Positions 44,971-53,141 of a stretch of DNA of 64,000 nt are shown here, in pieces. The notes under the pieces were generated by a model that was given only the letters and a program-made list of their open reading frames with translations, searched no databases and was not told where the DNA came from. Both the position numbers and the translations under genes were made by a program. Position 1 is the stretch's first letter, and every line of letters starts with the position of its first letter. This DNA comes from Desulfobacteraceae bacterium UBA2174 (GTDB lineage Bacteria; Desulfobacterota; Desulfobacteria; Desulfobacterales; UBA2174). The DNA lies in contig DCWA01000035.1 of NCBI GenBank assembly GCA_002327445.1, positions 1 through 64,000 of the forward strand. Reading direction: 5' to 3'.

Positions 44971-45588
44971 TCAGGGCGTTGGCGCCGCCACGCTGAGGTG
45001 GATCGCCTCAGCGCCAGGCATTGCCCGCGGGAGGGTGTCACACGCCGCGATCATCTGGTCGATGCGGACTTCCCGGCAGGCCGGGACCATTTCGGCCCAG
45101 GAGTCGGCGAGAAATTCCCGGAAATGACCGCCGGACAGCACCACGCCCCGCTTGAGGAAGGTCGGACCCAGTTCGGCGCACACCAGGTTGAACAGCTTGA
45201 CGGTGACAAGCCCGGGAAGGACGGCCTGGATTCCTGTGGAATACGGCTGATGGGAGAGGCTGCTGCGCAGGTTGGCCACCTTTCCGCCCTTGCGCAGGGT
45301 GGCGCCCACCAGGCCGGGCATGGCGGCTGAAAGGGCCACCCTGTCGCCGTCGGTCACCTTGGCGGCACGGATGTCGTCCACGGCCCGGCCATTGAGGAAA
45401 ATGGTCTGGATCCGATCGGTCGCATAGGTTTCCGGGATCTCCAGGACTTCGACCAGCAGGCGATCGAGGCTGCACGGCAGGCGGGTGGAAACGAGAAAAC
45501 CCCGGCGCAGCAGGCGCAAAAACCGCCACAGGTGGTCTTCGTCCACCATCAGGTCGACAGAGAGAACATCGCTCCTCGACGTTGGCAT
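44971..45588 (-). CDS. MoaD/ThiS-like beta-grasp protein linked to AOR
   Basis: 205 residues. The middle part (IQTIFLNGRAVDDIRAAKV then DGDRVALSAAMPGLVGA) reads like a MoaD-type beta-grasp domain. Instead of ending at a Gly-Gly tail it continues about 100 residues beyond GATLRKGG. It follows the aldehyde ferredoxin oxidoreductase gene by 78 bp. This context suggests tungstopterin supply or AOR maturation, but the extended C terminus is unassigned. Start is ATG 45588; GTG 45591 is equally possible behind AGGAGG. Confidence 0.65.
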   Translation of the reverse strand: MPTSRSDVLSVDLMVDEDHLWRFLRLLRRGFLVSTRLPCSLDRLLVEVLEIPETYATDRIQTIFLNGRAVDDIRAAKVTDGDRVALSAAMPGLVGATLRKGGKVANLRSSLSHQPYSTGIQAVLPGLVTVKLFNLVCAELGPTFLKRGVVLSGGHFREFLADSWAEMVPACREVRIDQMIAACDTLPRAMPGAEAIHLSVAAPTP

Positions 45589-45666
45589 CACCGAATCCTC
45601 CTCCTTTGAATGAAAACGGGGAACCGCACCCGGCTCCCCGCTTCCGTTGCCAGGAAACTGATGGGT

Positions 45667-47409
45667 CTACCAGTTGAAGACCTGGTCCAGCTCCTCGTCC
45701 TTGACGGCAAAGACCACGTTGTGCGGCGCCAGCGGCTCGCGTTTGAAATAGCCCGGCAGCCGGTCGTGAACGGCGCTGAAGCCGGCGGCCTTGTTGAAGT
45801 CGCGCTCCCAGGTGAGAATCTGCTTCCCCAGGGCCGTGACGTCATCACCAGTCAGCGGTTTTCCGGTGAACCCGGAGATCAGGTCGAGCAGCGCCTGGAA
45901 AGTTTCCGGCTGATCCAGGATGGCAAAGGCGATGAAAACGCACATGCCGGTGGCGTCGATGGCCGCCGTGGCGATCTGGAGATTGCGCGACAGTTCCACC
46001 TGTCCCTCGGGCTTGAGGGGATTGACGCTGCCGCCCACGCCGAGGATGTTGGCGGTCACGGCGTAGCCGGCGGTGTGATCGGCGCCCATGGGGCTGGTGG
46101 CGTAGGTCACGGCCACGCCCTGCACGGCGCGCGGATCGTAGGCGGGCATGGATTGGCCCTTGACCACCGGAACCCGTTCGACGCCGAACACCCGGCCCGT
46201 CACCGCGGCCCCGGCGCCGAGGATCCGGCCCAGGGGGGTGCCCTGGCCGACTTCCTTCACCAGGCGGATGGCCGCCTCGGCATCCCCGAACTTGGCGACG
46301 CCGGCTTCCATGGCCACGCCGATAGTGGCCCCCATCTCGATGGTGTCCAGCCCGAAGTCGTCGTCGAGGCGGTCGAGCAGGGCAATGGCGTCCAGGTCAT
46401 TGATGCCGCAGTTGCCGCCGTGGGCCCAGACCGTTTCGTACTCGGGCTGCTTGGTGAGAAAGTTGCCGTTCTTGTCGTAGAAGGTGCCCGAGCACTTCAT
46501 CACGCAACCCCGGTGGCAGCCGTGAGTGGCCGATCCCTCGCCGCCGCGGCTGTTTTCCAGCTCGGCCAAGGCCTCGCCGGTAATCTTTTCAAAGCCTTCG
46601 AAGCGGCCGGTGGAAAAATTGCAGGTCGGGTAGGCCCCGGCTTCGTTGATCACGCCGGTGAGCACGTTGGTGCCATAGGTGGGCAGCCCCTGACCGCAGA
46701 CGGGATGCTTCAACAGGCCGGCGGTAAATTCCTTGTTGGCGGCCTTGAACTTTTCCGGATCGGCCGGCGGGCGCATCTTGCAGCCGGTGTCGTCCATCAC
46801 GATCACCTTGACACCCTTGGCCCCCATCACCGCCCCGACGCCGCCGCGGCCGGCATGACGGGTGGGCCGCAGCTCCGGATCGGTGAAGGCCACGGTGGCG
46901 GAGCCCATCTTCATCTCGCCGGCCTGACCGATGGAGATGCAGGCGATCTTGTCGCCGTAGGCGGCCTTCATCTTGTCCACCAGGTCATAGTTGCCAAGCA
47001 TTTTCAAGCTGTTGTCGGGCTGGATGGAAACGTCGTCCTTGTTGATGACCACCTTGTAGAGGGTATCGTCGGCGGGTCCCCCCTCCAGCACGATGGCGGC
47101 GTAGCCGAGGCGCGCCAGCACCTGGGCCCCCTGCCCGCCGGAGTTGGCCTCCTTGATGCCGCCGGTCAGCGGACTCTTGCAGCCCACCGAAATGCGGCCG
47201 GACTGGACCGCGGCCGATCCGCTGAGCATCCCCGGAGCGATGACCAGCTTGTTTTCAGCTCCCAGCGGGTGGCAGGTGGGAGGGACTTCCTTGGCCACGA
47301 TGGCCGAGGTCAGGCCGCGGCCGCCGAGACCGGCGTAACCCCCCAGCGCCTCGGTGCGAATCTTCGGACCGCCCGAGGCTCCCATGTCGATGCGCAGGAT
47401 CTTGTCCAT
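45667..47409 (-). CDS. aor: Aldehyde:ferredoxin oxidoreductase (tungstopterin)
   Basis: 580-residue AOR-family enzyme, interconverting aldehydes and carboxylates with ferredoxin. N-terminal GGYAGLGGRGL and SGRISVGCKSPLTGG bind the bis-tungstopterin, and HGCHRGCVMKC (spacing C-x3-C-x3-C) with a later cysteine (TGMCVFIAF) supply the [4Fe-4S] cluster. Length is slightly below the usual 600-630. The start at 47409 follows AAGGAGG. A good sigma-70-type promoter lies at 47540-47568. The adjacent MoaD-like gene probably belongs to the same unit. Confidence 0.93.
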   Translation of the reverse strand: MDKILRIDMGASGGPKIRTEALGGYAGLGGRGLTSAIVAKEVPPTCHPLGAENKLVIAPGMLSGSAAVQSGRISVGCKSPLTGGIKEANSGGQGAQVLARLGYAAIVLEGGPADDTLYKVVINKDDVSIQPDNSLKMLGNYDLVDKMKAAYGDKIACISIGQAGEMKMGSATVAFTDPELRPTRHAGRGGVGAVMGAKGVKVIVMDDTGCKMRPPADPEKFKAANKEFTAGLLKHPVCGQGLPTYGTNVLTGVINEAGAYPTCNFSTGRFEGFEKITGEALAELENSRGGEGSATHGCHRGCVMKCSGTFYDKNGNFLTKQPEYETVWAHGGNCGINDLDAIALLDRLDDDFGLDTIEMGATIGVAMEAGVAKFGDAEAAIRLVKEVGQGTPLGRILGAGAAVTGRVFGVERVPVVKGQSMPAYDPRAVQGVAVTYATSPMGADHTAGYAVTANILGVGGSVNPLKPEGQVELSRNLQIATAAIDATGMCVFIAFAILDQPETFQALLDLISGFTGKPLTGDDVTALGKQILTWERDFNKAAGFSAVHDRLPGYFKREPLAPHNVVFAVKDEELDQVFNW

Positions 47410-47533
47410 GAATGGTCCTCCTTAGATTTTTGGCCGTTTCCAGCCACACCGAAACGATGGCGGTGTAAACCGGGGATTCAAATTTTCCGGCCGTTTCCGG
47501 GTTCGAGGGCGTTGGTGAAATCGACGCTAATTA
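47410..47533 (-). promoter_or_regulatory. Long AOR leader with repeated GGAAACGGCC and a hairpin
   Basis: From the predicted start near 47533 the AOR mRNA would have a 124-nt leader. It contains GGAAACGGCC twice, about 50 nt apart, and a hairpin ACACCG/CGGTGT just before the ribosome-binding site. It does not obviously match a riboswitch I know, including the molybdenum-cofactor RNA. Confidence 0.35.
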
Positions 47534-47539
47534 TTATGG

Positions 47540-47568
47540 TTATTATGGGTAGTCCTTGGATATGTCAA
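47540..47568 (-). promoter_or_regulatory. Sigma-70-type promoter of the AOR operon
   Basis: Minus-strand TTGACA (47563-47568), 17-nt spacer and TAATAA (47540-47545) upstream of AOR. Confidence 0.65.
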
Positions 47569-47594
47569 GGAAAACCAAAAATGACAGCCACCAC

Positions 47595-47610
47595 TGGCAA
47601 GCAATTGGCA
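47595..47610 (+). promoter_or_regulatory. Possible sigma-54-like promoter of dpaL
   Basis: TGGCAAGCAATTGGCA has GG and GC 10 nt apart, as in RpoN promoters, but the -12 element is TGGCA instead of TTGCA. It would start transcription about 100 nt before the gene. No activator gene is adjacent. Confidence 0.3.
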
Positions 47611-47724
47611 TAGAATTGGATCGTTCATTTCAGGGTGGTTTCCGGATCGCCGGTTATGGTAAACGGTTCAAAGGATGCGAGCCGCCTGAAAATCGCTTCA
47701 GGTGACAGGTGAAAGGGAGTCAAA

Positions 47725-48909
47725 ATGCCAGATTCAACCGGAATTCAATTCGTCGCCGGGCAGGGCGGCAACCTTGAAAAGCCCATTGATGAACATCCGC
47801 TCGACGAAGTCCTGGCCTTCTACCAAAGTCTGCCCGACTACGCCCCCACGCCCCTGATCGCCCTGGACCGCCTGGCGACCCACCTCGGCCTGGAACGGAT
47901 CTGGGTGAAGGACGAAGGGCGCCGCTTCGGGCTCAAGGCGTTCAAGGCCATGGGCGCCACCTACGGCTTGTGCCGGGCCCTGGCCGCGAGACTGGACATC
48001 GAGGCCAGGCCCCTCACCCTGGCGGCGCTGGCCAATCCGTCACTGGCGCCCCGCCTGGCGCAGATTACCTGCATCACGGCCACCGACGGCAACCACGGCC
48101 GGGCCGTGGCCTGGGCCGCCCACCGGATCGGATGCCGGGCGGTGGTCTACATGCCCCGGGGAACGGCGCAGGCCCGCATCGACAACGTGCGCATGTTCGG
48201 CGCCACCGTGGAAATCATCGACGGAAACTACGACCAAGCGGTTGCCTTGGCCGCCGAAGCCGCCCAAAAGCACGATTGGCTGCTGATCCAGGACACGATC
48301 GGGGAGGGTTGCGAGCAGGTGGCCCGCTGGATCATGGACGGATACCGGATCCTGGTCCGGGAGTGCCTGGACGCCCTCGACGGCGTGGCACCCACCCACG
48401 TGGTGCTCCAGGCCGGGGTCGGGTCCTTTGCCGGGGCGATCCAGGCCGAGCTGATGGCGCGCCTGGGCGGCCGGCGGCCCCACACCACGATCGTGGAGCC
48501 CGCCCGGGCGGCCTGCTTCTACCAATCGGCCTTGGCCGGGGACGGACGGACGCGCCAGGCCGAAGGGGACCTGAAGACCATCATGGCGGGCCTCGCCTGC
48601 GGCGTGCCCAACCCCCTGGCCCGGGAGATCCTCTGGCCAAGTGCCGATTTGTTCACCGCCTGCGCCGACCGGGTGACCCGCCGCGGCATGCGGGTCCTGG
48701 GCAACCCGCTGGAAGGCGATCCCGCCGTGATTTCGGGGGAATCCGGCGCCGTGGGGCTCGGACTGGTCTACGAGGCGATGACCGATCGCCGTCTGGCCGG
48801 ATTGAAACGGGCCATGGGACTGGCCCCTTCATCGCGGGTGTTGGTCTTTTCCACCGAGGCGGATACCGATCCGGTGATGTACCGCCAGGTGGTCTGGGGA
48901 GGGCGGTGA
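47725..48909 (+). CDS. dpaL: Diaminopropionate ammonia-lyase (PLP enzyme)
   Basis: 394-residue fold-type II PLP enzyme of the YgeX/DpaL family, which converts 2,3-diaminopropionate to pyruvate and ammonia. The Schiff-base lysine is in GLKAFKAMGA, the substrate/PLP loop in TATDGNHGRAVAWAA, and the glycine-rich phosphate loop in GVGSFAGA. The C-terminal SGESGAVGLG is conserved. Its stop codon overlaps a possible GTG start of the next gene. Being in a tight cluster with a peptidase and a sulfotransferase is unusual for this catabolic enzyme. Confidence 0.88.
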   Translation: MPDSTGIQFVAGQGGNLEKPIDEHPLDEVLAFYQSLPDYAPTPLIALDRLATHLGLERIWVKDEGRRFGLKAFKAMGATYGLCRALAARLDIEARPLTLAALANPSLAPRLAQITCITATDGNHGRAVAWAAHRIGCRAVVYMPRGTAQARIDNVRMFGATVEIIDGNYDQAVALAAEAAQKHDWLLIQDTIGEGCEQVARWIMDGYRILVRECLDALDGVAPTHVVLQAGVGSFAGAIQAELMARLGGRRPHTTIVEPARAACFYQSALAGDGRTRQAEGDLKTIMAGLACGVPNPLAREILWPSADLFTACADRVTRRGMRVLGNPLEGDPAVISGESGAVGLGLVYEAMTDRRLAGLKRAMGLAPSSRVLVFSTEADTDPVMYRQVVWGGR

Positions 48910-48914
48910 CCGCC

Positions 48915-49679
48915 ATGCTGCGCCAAGCCGCCAGGGGTCTGTACCGCCGCCTGCTCTTTGCCGCCATGCGCTTGCCGCTGGATCTGATCCGGCCCGCGGG
49001 AACGGGCAGATCCGACCTGCCCCAGCCGGTCATCGATCCGGATTTTCACGGCAACCGGCTCAAGGCGGCCCTGTTCCGGCACTACGTGCACCAGTTCACG
49101 CCGGCGGCCTGTTCGGCGGCCACCGTGGCCACGATTGTCAACGCCGTGGCAGACATTCAGGGCGTGCGGCGCCTGCCGGTCTCCCAGGAGCAGCTTCTCG
49201 ACACGGTACCCACCGCCCACTGGAAGGCCCGCATGCACCCCGATGGCGACAGGGGCCTGCGGGGCTTGCCCTTACCCCTGCTCACCCGGGTGGTCCAGGA
49301 CAGCCTGACGGCCTGCGGCTTGAGCTGCCGCCGCGTCGCCAGCATCCAGGCCGCCAGGCCGGCAACGCCCGCGGCGCGAAAAATCGCCGCCGATCTCCGC
49401 GCCCGGCTCCACCGCTTCGAAACCCGTGGCGACGTCCTGCTCATCGCCCATTTCGACCAGGGCGAGACTCTGGCGACCCTCCACACCCCCCACATCTCGC
49501 CGGTGGGCGGCTATGACGGCGCCACCGACACGGTCACCATCCTGGATGTCGATGCCGACCAGCAGCCGTATGCCGTCCCCTTCGACACCTTCTATCGGGC
49601 CATCAGCAGCGATTACCACCACCTGTTTCGCCCTTTCGGCTACGGCCGGGGCGGCTGTGTCGTCTTGGAACTGCCATGA
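48915..49679 (+). CDS. Phytochelatin synthase-like cysteine peptidase (C83 family)
   Basis: 254 residues. The C-terminal two-thirds align by eye with the phytochelatin synthase catalytic core: nucleophile Cys66 in FTPAACSAATVA, His193 in HISPVGGYDG and Asp211 in TILDVD. Prokaryotic homologues mainly hydrolyse glutathione-type peptides or isopeptides. The N-terminal 30 residues contain a possible amphipathic or membrane-proximal segment (YRRLLFAAMRLPLDL). ATG 48915 is 5 bp after dpaL; a GTG at 48906 overlapping the dpaL stop is an alternative. Strong coupling to dpaL suggests a common pathway. Confidence 0.75.
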   Translation: MLRQAARGLYRRLLFAAMRLPLDLIRPAGTGRSDLPQPVIDPDFHGNRLKAALFRHYVHQFTPAACSAATVATIVNAVADIQGVRRLPVSQEQLLDTVPTAHWKARMHPDGDRGLRGLPLPLLTRVVQDSLTACGLSCRRVASIQAARPATPAARKIAADLRARLHRFETRGDVLLIAHFDQGETLATLHTPHISPVGGYDGATDTVTILDVDADQQPYAVPFDTFYRAISSDYHHLFRPFGYGRGGCVVLELP

Positions 49680-49689
49680 GGCGGTGGAA

Positions 49690-50412
49690 GTGAGCACCGG
49701 CGAACCGGTTTGGCCGCAGGCCGGCCACCGCGCAGACACCGCCGGATCCGTGACCGTCTTTCACCACATCCCCAAGTGCGGCGGCACGAGCCTGCTGGCG
49801 GTGCTGGAGCATTGGTTCATTGTGCACCGCGACTACCGCCAGGGATGGGCGCAGGAATTCGGCCCGCCCCTGGACCTGTCCGCCATGGACGGCCGGCACT
49901 GCCTCTGCGGCCACTTCGACGGCCCCGAGGCGCGCCTTCCGGTGCGCTATCCGGAAATGTCCGCCTCCGCGCGCTTCCGCCTTTTCACCGTGGTGCGCGA
50001 CCCGCTGGCCCTGGTTCTCTCGCTGTACCGCTGGGAGGGGCGCATGGGGGTTCGCCGCGAGGACGTGCTGGATCGCTACCTCGTGGCCCATGCCGGTTTC
50101 TTGGCCGACGCCCTCGGCGCCGGACCGAACAACTGGCGGAAAGTGCTCGACCGCTATTTCTTCATCGGCTTGCAGGAGCGTCTGGCGGAATCGGTCGACC
50201 ATCTGGCCCGTTGCCTCGGCAAACCCCGGGTGCCCCTGCCCCGGCTCAATATCACCGACCCGCGGGGCCGGGCGCCTCAGATCCGCCGGCTTTCGGCCGA
50301 AACCATCGCCCGATTCCGGGCCGCCAATCGCCTCGACGAGGCTATCTACGGGGCCTGCGCCCGGCGCTTTGCCCTTGAAACCAACCTTTCCGTTGGCTAT
50401 AATAATGAGTGA
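49690..50412 (+). CDS. Sulfotransferase family protein
   Basis: 240 residues with the PAPS 5'-phosphosulfate loop HHIPKCGGTS near residue 26-35 and the 3'-phosphate region VVRDPLALVLSLYR. This resembles the carbohydrate-type 2-O-sulfotransferase branch more than steroid/aryl enzymes. The frame is continuous from the upstream gene end and GTG at 49690 is the likely start (10 bp after the peptidase stop); no ATG is near. The acceptor is unknown. It is the third gene of the dpaL cluster. Confidence 0.8.
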   Translation: MSTGEPVWPQAGHRADTAGSVTVFHHIPKCGGTSLLAVLEHWFIVHRDYRQGWAQEFGPPLDLSAMDGRHCLCGHFDGPEARLPVRYPEMSASARFRLFTVVRDPLALVLSLYRWEGRMGVRREDVLDRYLVAHAGFLADALGAGPNNWRKVLDRYFFIGLQERLAESVDHLARCLGKPRVPLPRLNITDPRGRAPQIRRLSAETIARFRAANRLDEAIYGACARRFALETNLSVGYNNE

Positions 50413-50448
50413 CCGTTCAAAAGGCGATCTTCAGCAGCAGAGGAAGCA

Positions 50449-50493
50449 GTGGACAGAATGGACCTTGTGGACAGGGTGGACGCCCGGGACGCC
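50449..50493. repeat. 9-bp tandem repeat (5 units, GTGGACAGR type)
   Basis: Units GTGGACAGA, ATGGACCTT, GTGGACAGG, GTGGACGCC, CGGGACGCC follow one another in the 174-bp gap after the sulfotransferase gene. Confidence 0.6.
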
Positions 50494-50586
50494 GAGGGAA
50501 CAGCTCCATTTCAGGTTTCGATCGGTGGATGCCGTGGTTGAAAATCACTTTTCAAGAATGGATCAACTTCAATTCGAAGGCATATC

Positions 50587-51558
50587 ATGATCGAAGAAAT
50601 CAGCCCCGACCTCTTCCGTATCCAGGTTCCCCTGCCCAACACCCCGCTGAAGTTCCTCAACAGCTACGTGATCCGCTCCCCGCGGCGCAGCCTGATCATC
50701 GACACCGGCCTCAACCACGACATCTGCTTCGAAGCCCTGCAAACGGGGTTGAAGCAGATCGGGGTCGATCCGTCCGGTGCGGATCTCTTCATCACCCATC
50801 TGCACGCCGACCACTTCGGGCTAGTTTCCCGGCTGGCCACCGCCGACACCCGGGTGTACTTCAACCGCCCCGATGCGGAGATCATCGAGTCCTGGGAAGG
50901 CTTCGGCCCCATGCTGGAATATGCCGGCCACAACGGGTTTCCCGTGGACCGGCTGCGCGCCGCCCTGGCCGCCCACCCCGGCAGCCGCTTCGGCTCCGAG
51001 TGGGTGCCGCCGCTGGAGATGCTCGCCGACGGCGATAGCATCGAAGCCGGCCCTTACCGATTCCGCTGCGTCTCCACCCCCGGGCACACCCTGGGCCACA
51101 TGTGCCTCTACGAGCCGCGGCACCGGCTTCTGATCGCCGGCGACCACATCCTCATCGACATCACCCCCAACATCCAGTGCTGGTCCGACGCCGAAAACCC
51201 GCTCAAGGCATACCTGGAAAGCCTCGACAAGATGGCGGGGCTGGACGTGGCCCGTACCCTGCCCGGGCACCGGCGCCTGATGGCCGATCCGCGCCCGCGC
51301 ATCGCCGAACTCCAGGCCCACCACCAAGCCCGCCTCGCCGAAGTGCTGGCGATCCTGGCCGAAGGCCCTCGCAATGCCTTCGAGATCGCGGCCCGCATGA
51401 CCTGGGACATCCAGGCGGACCGCTGGGAGGATTTCCCGGTGGCCCAGCAGTGGTTTGCCACCGGCGAGGCCCTGTCGCACCTGCGCTATCTGGAAGAAGA
51501 AGGGAAAATCACCCGTTTCACGGCGGGAGAAGGCGTGCGGTTCTCCCTGGAGGAATGA
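50587..51558 (+). CDS. Metallo-beta-lactamase-fold hydrolase
   Basis: 323 residues. The metal-binding motif THLHADHFGL near residue 58, the histidine in CVSTPGHTLGHMCLY, the aspartate in LLIAGDHILIDI and a later histidine (LPGHRRLM) are all present, with a C-terminal winged-helix-like segment (EIAARMTWD ... LRYLEEEGKITRF) as in LACTB2/glyoxalase-II-like hydrolases. Substrate unknown; a thioester or RNA are possibilities for this branch. Confidence 0.85.
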   Translation: MIEEISPDLFRIQVPLPNTPLKFLNSYVIRSPRRSLIIDTGLNHDICFEALQTGLKQIGVDPSGADLFITHLHADHFGLVSRLATADTRVYFNRPDAEIIESWEGFGPMLEYAGHNGFPVDRLRAALAAHPGSRFGSEWVPPLEMLADGDSIEAGPYRFRCVSTPGHTLGHMCLYEPRHRLLIAGDHILIDITPNIQCWSDAENPLKAYLESLDKMAGLDVARTLPGHRRLMADPRPRIAELQAHHQARLAEVLAILAEGPRNAFEIAARMTWDIQADRWEDFPVAQQWFATGEALSHLRYLEEEGKITRFTAGEGVRFSLEE

Positions 51559-51587
51559 AATTGCTGAAGTGAGCTAAAGTGAACTAA

Positions 51588-51694
51588 AGTGCCTAAAGTG
51601 AGCTAAAGTGCCTAAAGTTAAGGTATTCTATCAATTTTATATAGAAAACCACCGGAGCGAAGCGACACCACAACTTTAGCTCACTTTAGGCACT
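51588..51694. repeat. 22-bp perfect inverted repeat between convergent genes
   Basis: Arms 51588-51609 and 51673-51694 are exact reverse complements (core AGTGCCTAAAGTGAGC) around a 63-nt centre that includes GAGCGAAGCGAC. The left flank carries extra tandem copies of CTAAAGTGAG-like 9-10-mers. Located between two converging genes, it could fold into a long hairpin and stop transcription from both sides, or be a REP-like element. Confidence 0.85.
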
Positions 51695-51705
51695 CGCAAC
51701 TTTAG

Positions 51706-52827
51706 TCACTCATACTTTTCCCCCGACCCGGCATCGATATCGAAGATTTTCTGCCCCTGGACGTAGTCCTTGGCCGCGTAGCGGGTGATGTTCTGGATCT
51801 TGAGGATCTTTTCCCGCAACACCTGGATGTTCTTTTCCATCAGCCGGTGCAGCTTGTCGCCTTCGGGATCCGCCCGGGCCATCTTCTTGAACCGCTCCGA
51901 ACAGGTGACGATCACCTGCAGCGGGTTGTTGAGTTCGTGCCCCACGGCGGCGGCCAGTTCCAGGATCGCCTCCAGCTTCTCCTTCTCCAGGCTTTCCTTC
52001 TCGGCCTGCTTGCGCCGGGTAATGTCCATGAAATAGCCCAGCCCGGCCCGCCGCTCCTTGAACTGGATCGGCGTGGCGGTCTCGGCGATCCACTTGGCCT
52101 CTCCGTCGCGGTCCACGATCTGGAACTCGTAGGGAAAGTCGCGCTGGCGCTTGAGCATGCGGATGAAATTGGCCCGCACCGCCTCGCGGAAATCCGGGTG
52201 CACAATATCGAGTGGATAGGACCCCAGCAGGGCGCTTTCACTGTAGCCGGTGATCCTGACGAACTCGGGGTTGACGAAAACGAACTTGGCGTCCTGGACG
52301 ATGTAGCAGCCGATGGGAGAGTTCTGGATGCTGAGGATGAACTCGTCTTCGGCCTGTTTGCGCCGGGTGTTGTCGCGGATGAACCCCTCGATGGCCACCG
52401 CCTGCCCGTCCGAATCACGCATGATGGTCCACTTGTCCTGCACCCAGCGGATCGTATTGTCGGGATTGACGATGCGGTAATCCACCTCCCCTTCCCGCAG
52501 GCCTTTTTTGATCGTGTCGCGCTGGGCGGCCTTGGCGCGAAGGCGGTCGTCGGGATGGATGCGGGCGAACACGCTCTCCAGGGAGAGGATCCTGCCCCCG
52601 GCCTTGTCGGCCCCGTAGACATCCAAAAACAGCCTGTTGAAGAAGGTAAAGGTCTGCGAACCGATATCGAACTGGTAAATGGCATCCTGGGACCGATCGG
52701 CGAGCCGCTGGAACTCCTCGGACAGGGTCTGGACGATGCCTTTTCGTTCGTGTTCGTAGATGTCAGGATTCGCTGAAGAAAATCGGTTTTCCGGGCCGGC
52801 GTGGGCGCCGTTTTCGTTTTCAACCAT
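51706..52827 (-). CDS. Two-PAS sensor protein with HisKA dimerisation domain but no ATPase domain
   Basis: 373 residues. Two PAS domains (about 45-165 and 170-290) each end in a PAC-type DxTRRKQAE linker. They are followed by a short coiled coil and a HisKA phospho-acceptor helix with H-box VGHELNNPLQV near residue 311. The protein ends about 50 residues later; no N, G1 or G2 boxes of an HATPase_c domain are encoded. The start at 52827 is tentative. It may be a truncated kinase or a phospho-acceptor served by another kinase. The region upstream (52828-53074) shows no gene. Confidence 0.8.
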   Translation of the reverse strand: MVENENGAHAGPENRFSSANPDIYEHERKGIVQTLSEEFQRLADRSQDAIYQFDIGSQTFTFFNRLFLDVYGADKAGGRILSLESVFARIHPDDRLRAKAAQRDTIKKGLREGEVDYRIVNPDNTIRWVQDKWTIMRDSDGQAVAIEGFIRDNTRRKQAEDEFILSIQNSPIGCYIVQDAKFVFVNPEFVRITGYSESALLGSYPLDIVHPDFREAVRANFIRMLKRQRDFPYEFQIVDRDGEAKWIAETATPIQFKERRAGLGYFMDITRRKQAEKESLEKEKLEAILELAAAVGHELNNPLQVIVTCSERFKKMARADPEGDKLHRLMEKNIQVLREKILKIQNITRYAAKDYVQGQKIFDIDAGSGEKYE

Positions 52828-53074
52828 CGCAGACCATCCGCTCTTTTCGGGCCGAGAACCTCGAATCCGCCTCCGTGGCAACGATTCCGCTTACCATGTC
52901 GGGCCACCCCCTTCAAGGTTGCGCGCCGATGTTTTCCGTGGAGTGGGTTCCCTCCGCGGCACCTCGGTGACCGGAGCCGGCCGGGCCATCGGGCGACAGT
53001 GGATCGGGACCGTGGGCAGGGGCGGAAAATCCCCGCATGGGCGAGAAATCACAATGAAAAGAAGGAAATGGCAT

Positions 53075-53097
53075 CCCCCCGGCGCGGCGCCGGGGGG
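53075..53097 (-). terminator. GC-rich hairpin after the GMP synthase-like gene
   Basis: Perfect 11-bp palindrome CCCCCCGGCGC/GCGCCGGGGGG with a one-base centre, 45 bp downstream of the 53142 stop. The T run on the minus strand is poor, so intrinsic termination is only likely. The 314-bp gap between this gene and the PAS protein contains nothing else I recognise. Confidence 0.5.
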
Positions 53098-53141
53098 CGC
53101 GTTGAACGGTGGAAGCGGGCCGGTGGTGTTTCAGCCGCCGG

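Noticed and set aside
42587..45127. 846-codon open frame on the plus strand opposite the dynamin-like GTPase
   Set aside because: Antisense shadow; the minus strand has all GTPase motifs and a ParA partner.
47410..47533. Known molybdenum-cofactor riboswitch in front of AOR
   Set aside because: The expected multi-helix architecture could not be traced; only one hairpin and a direct repeat are evident.
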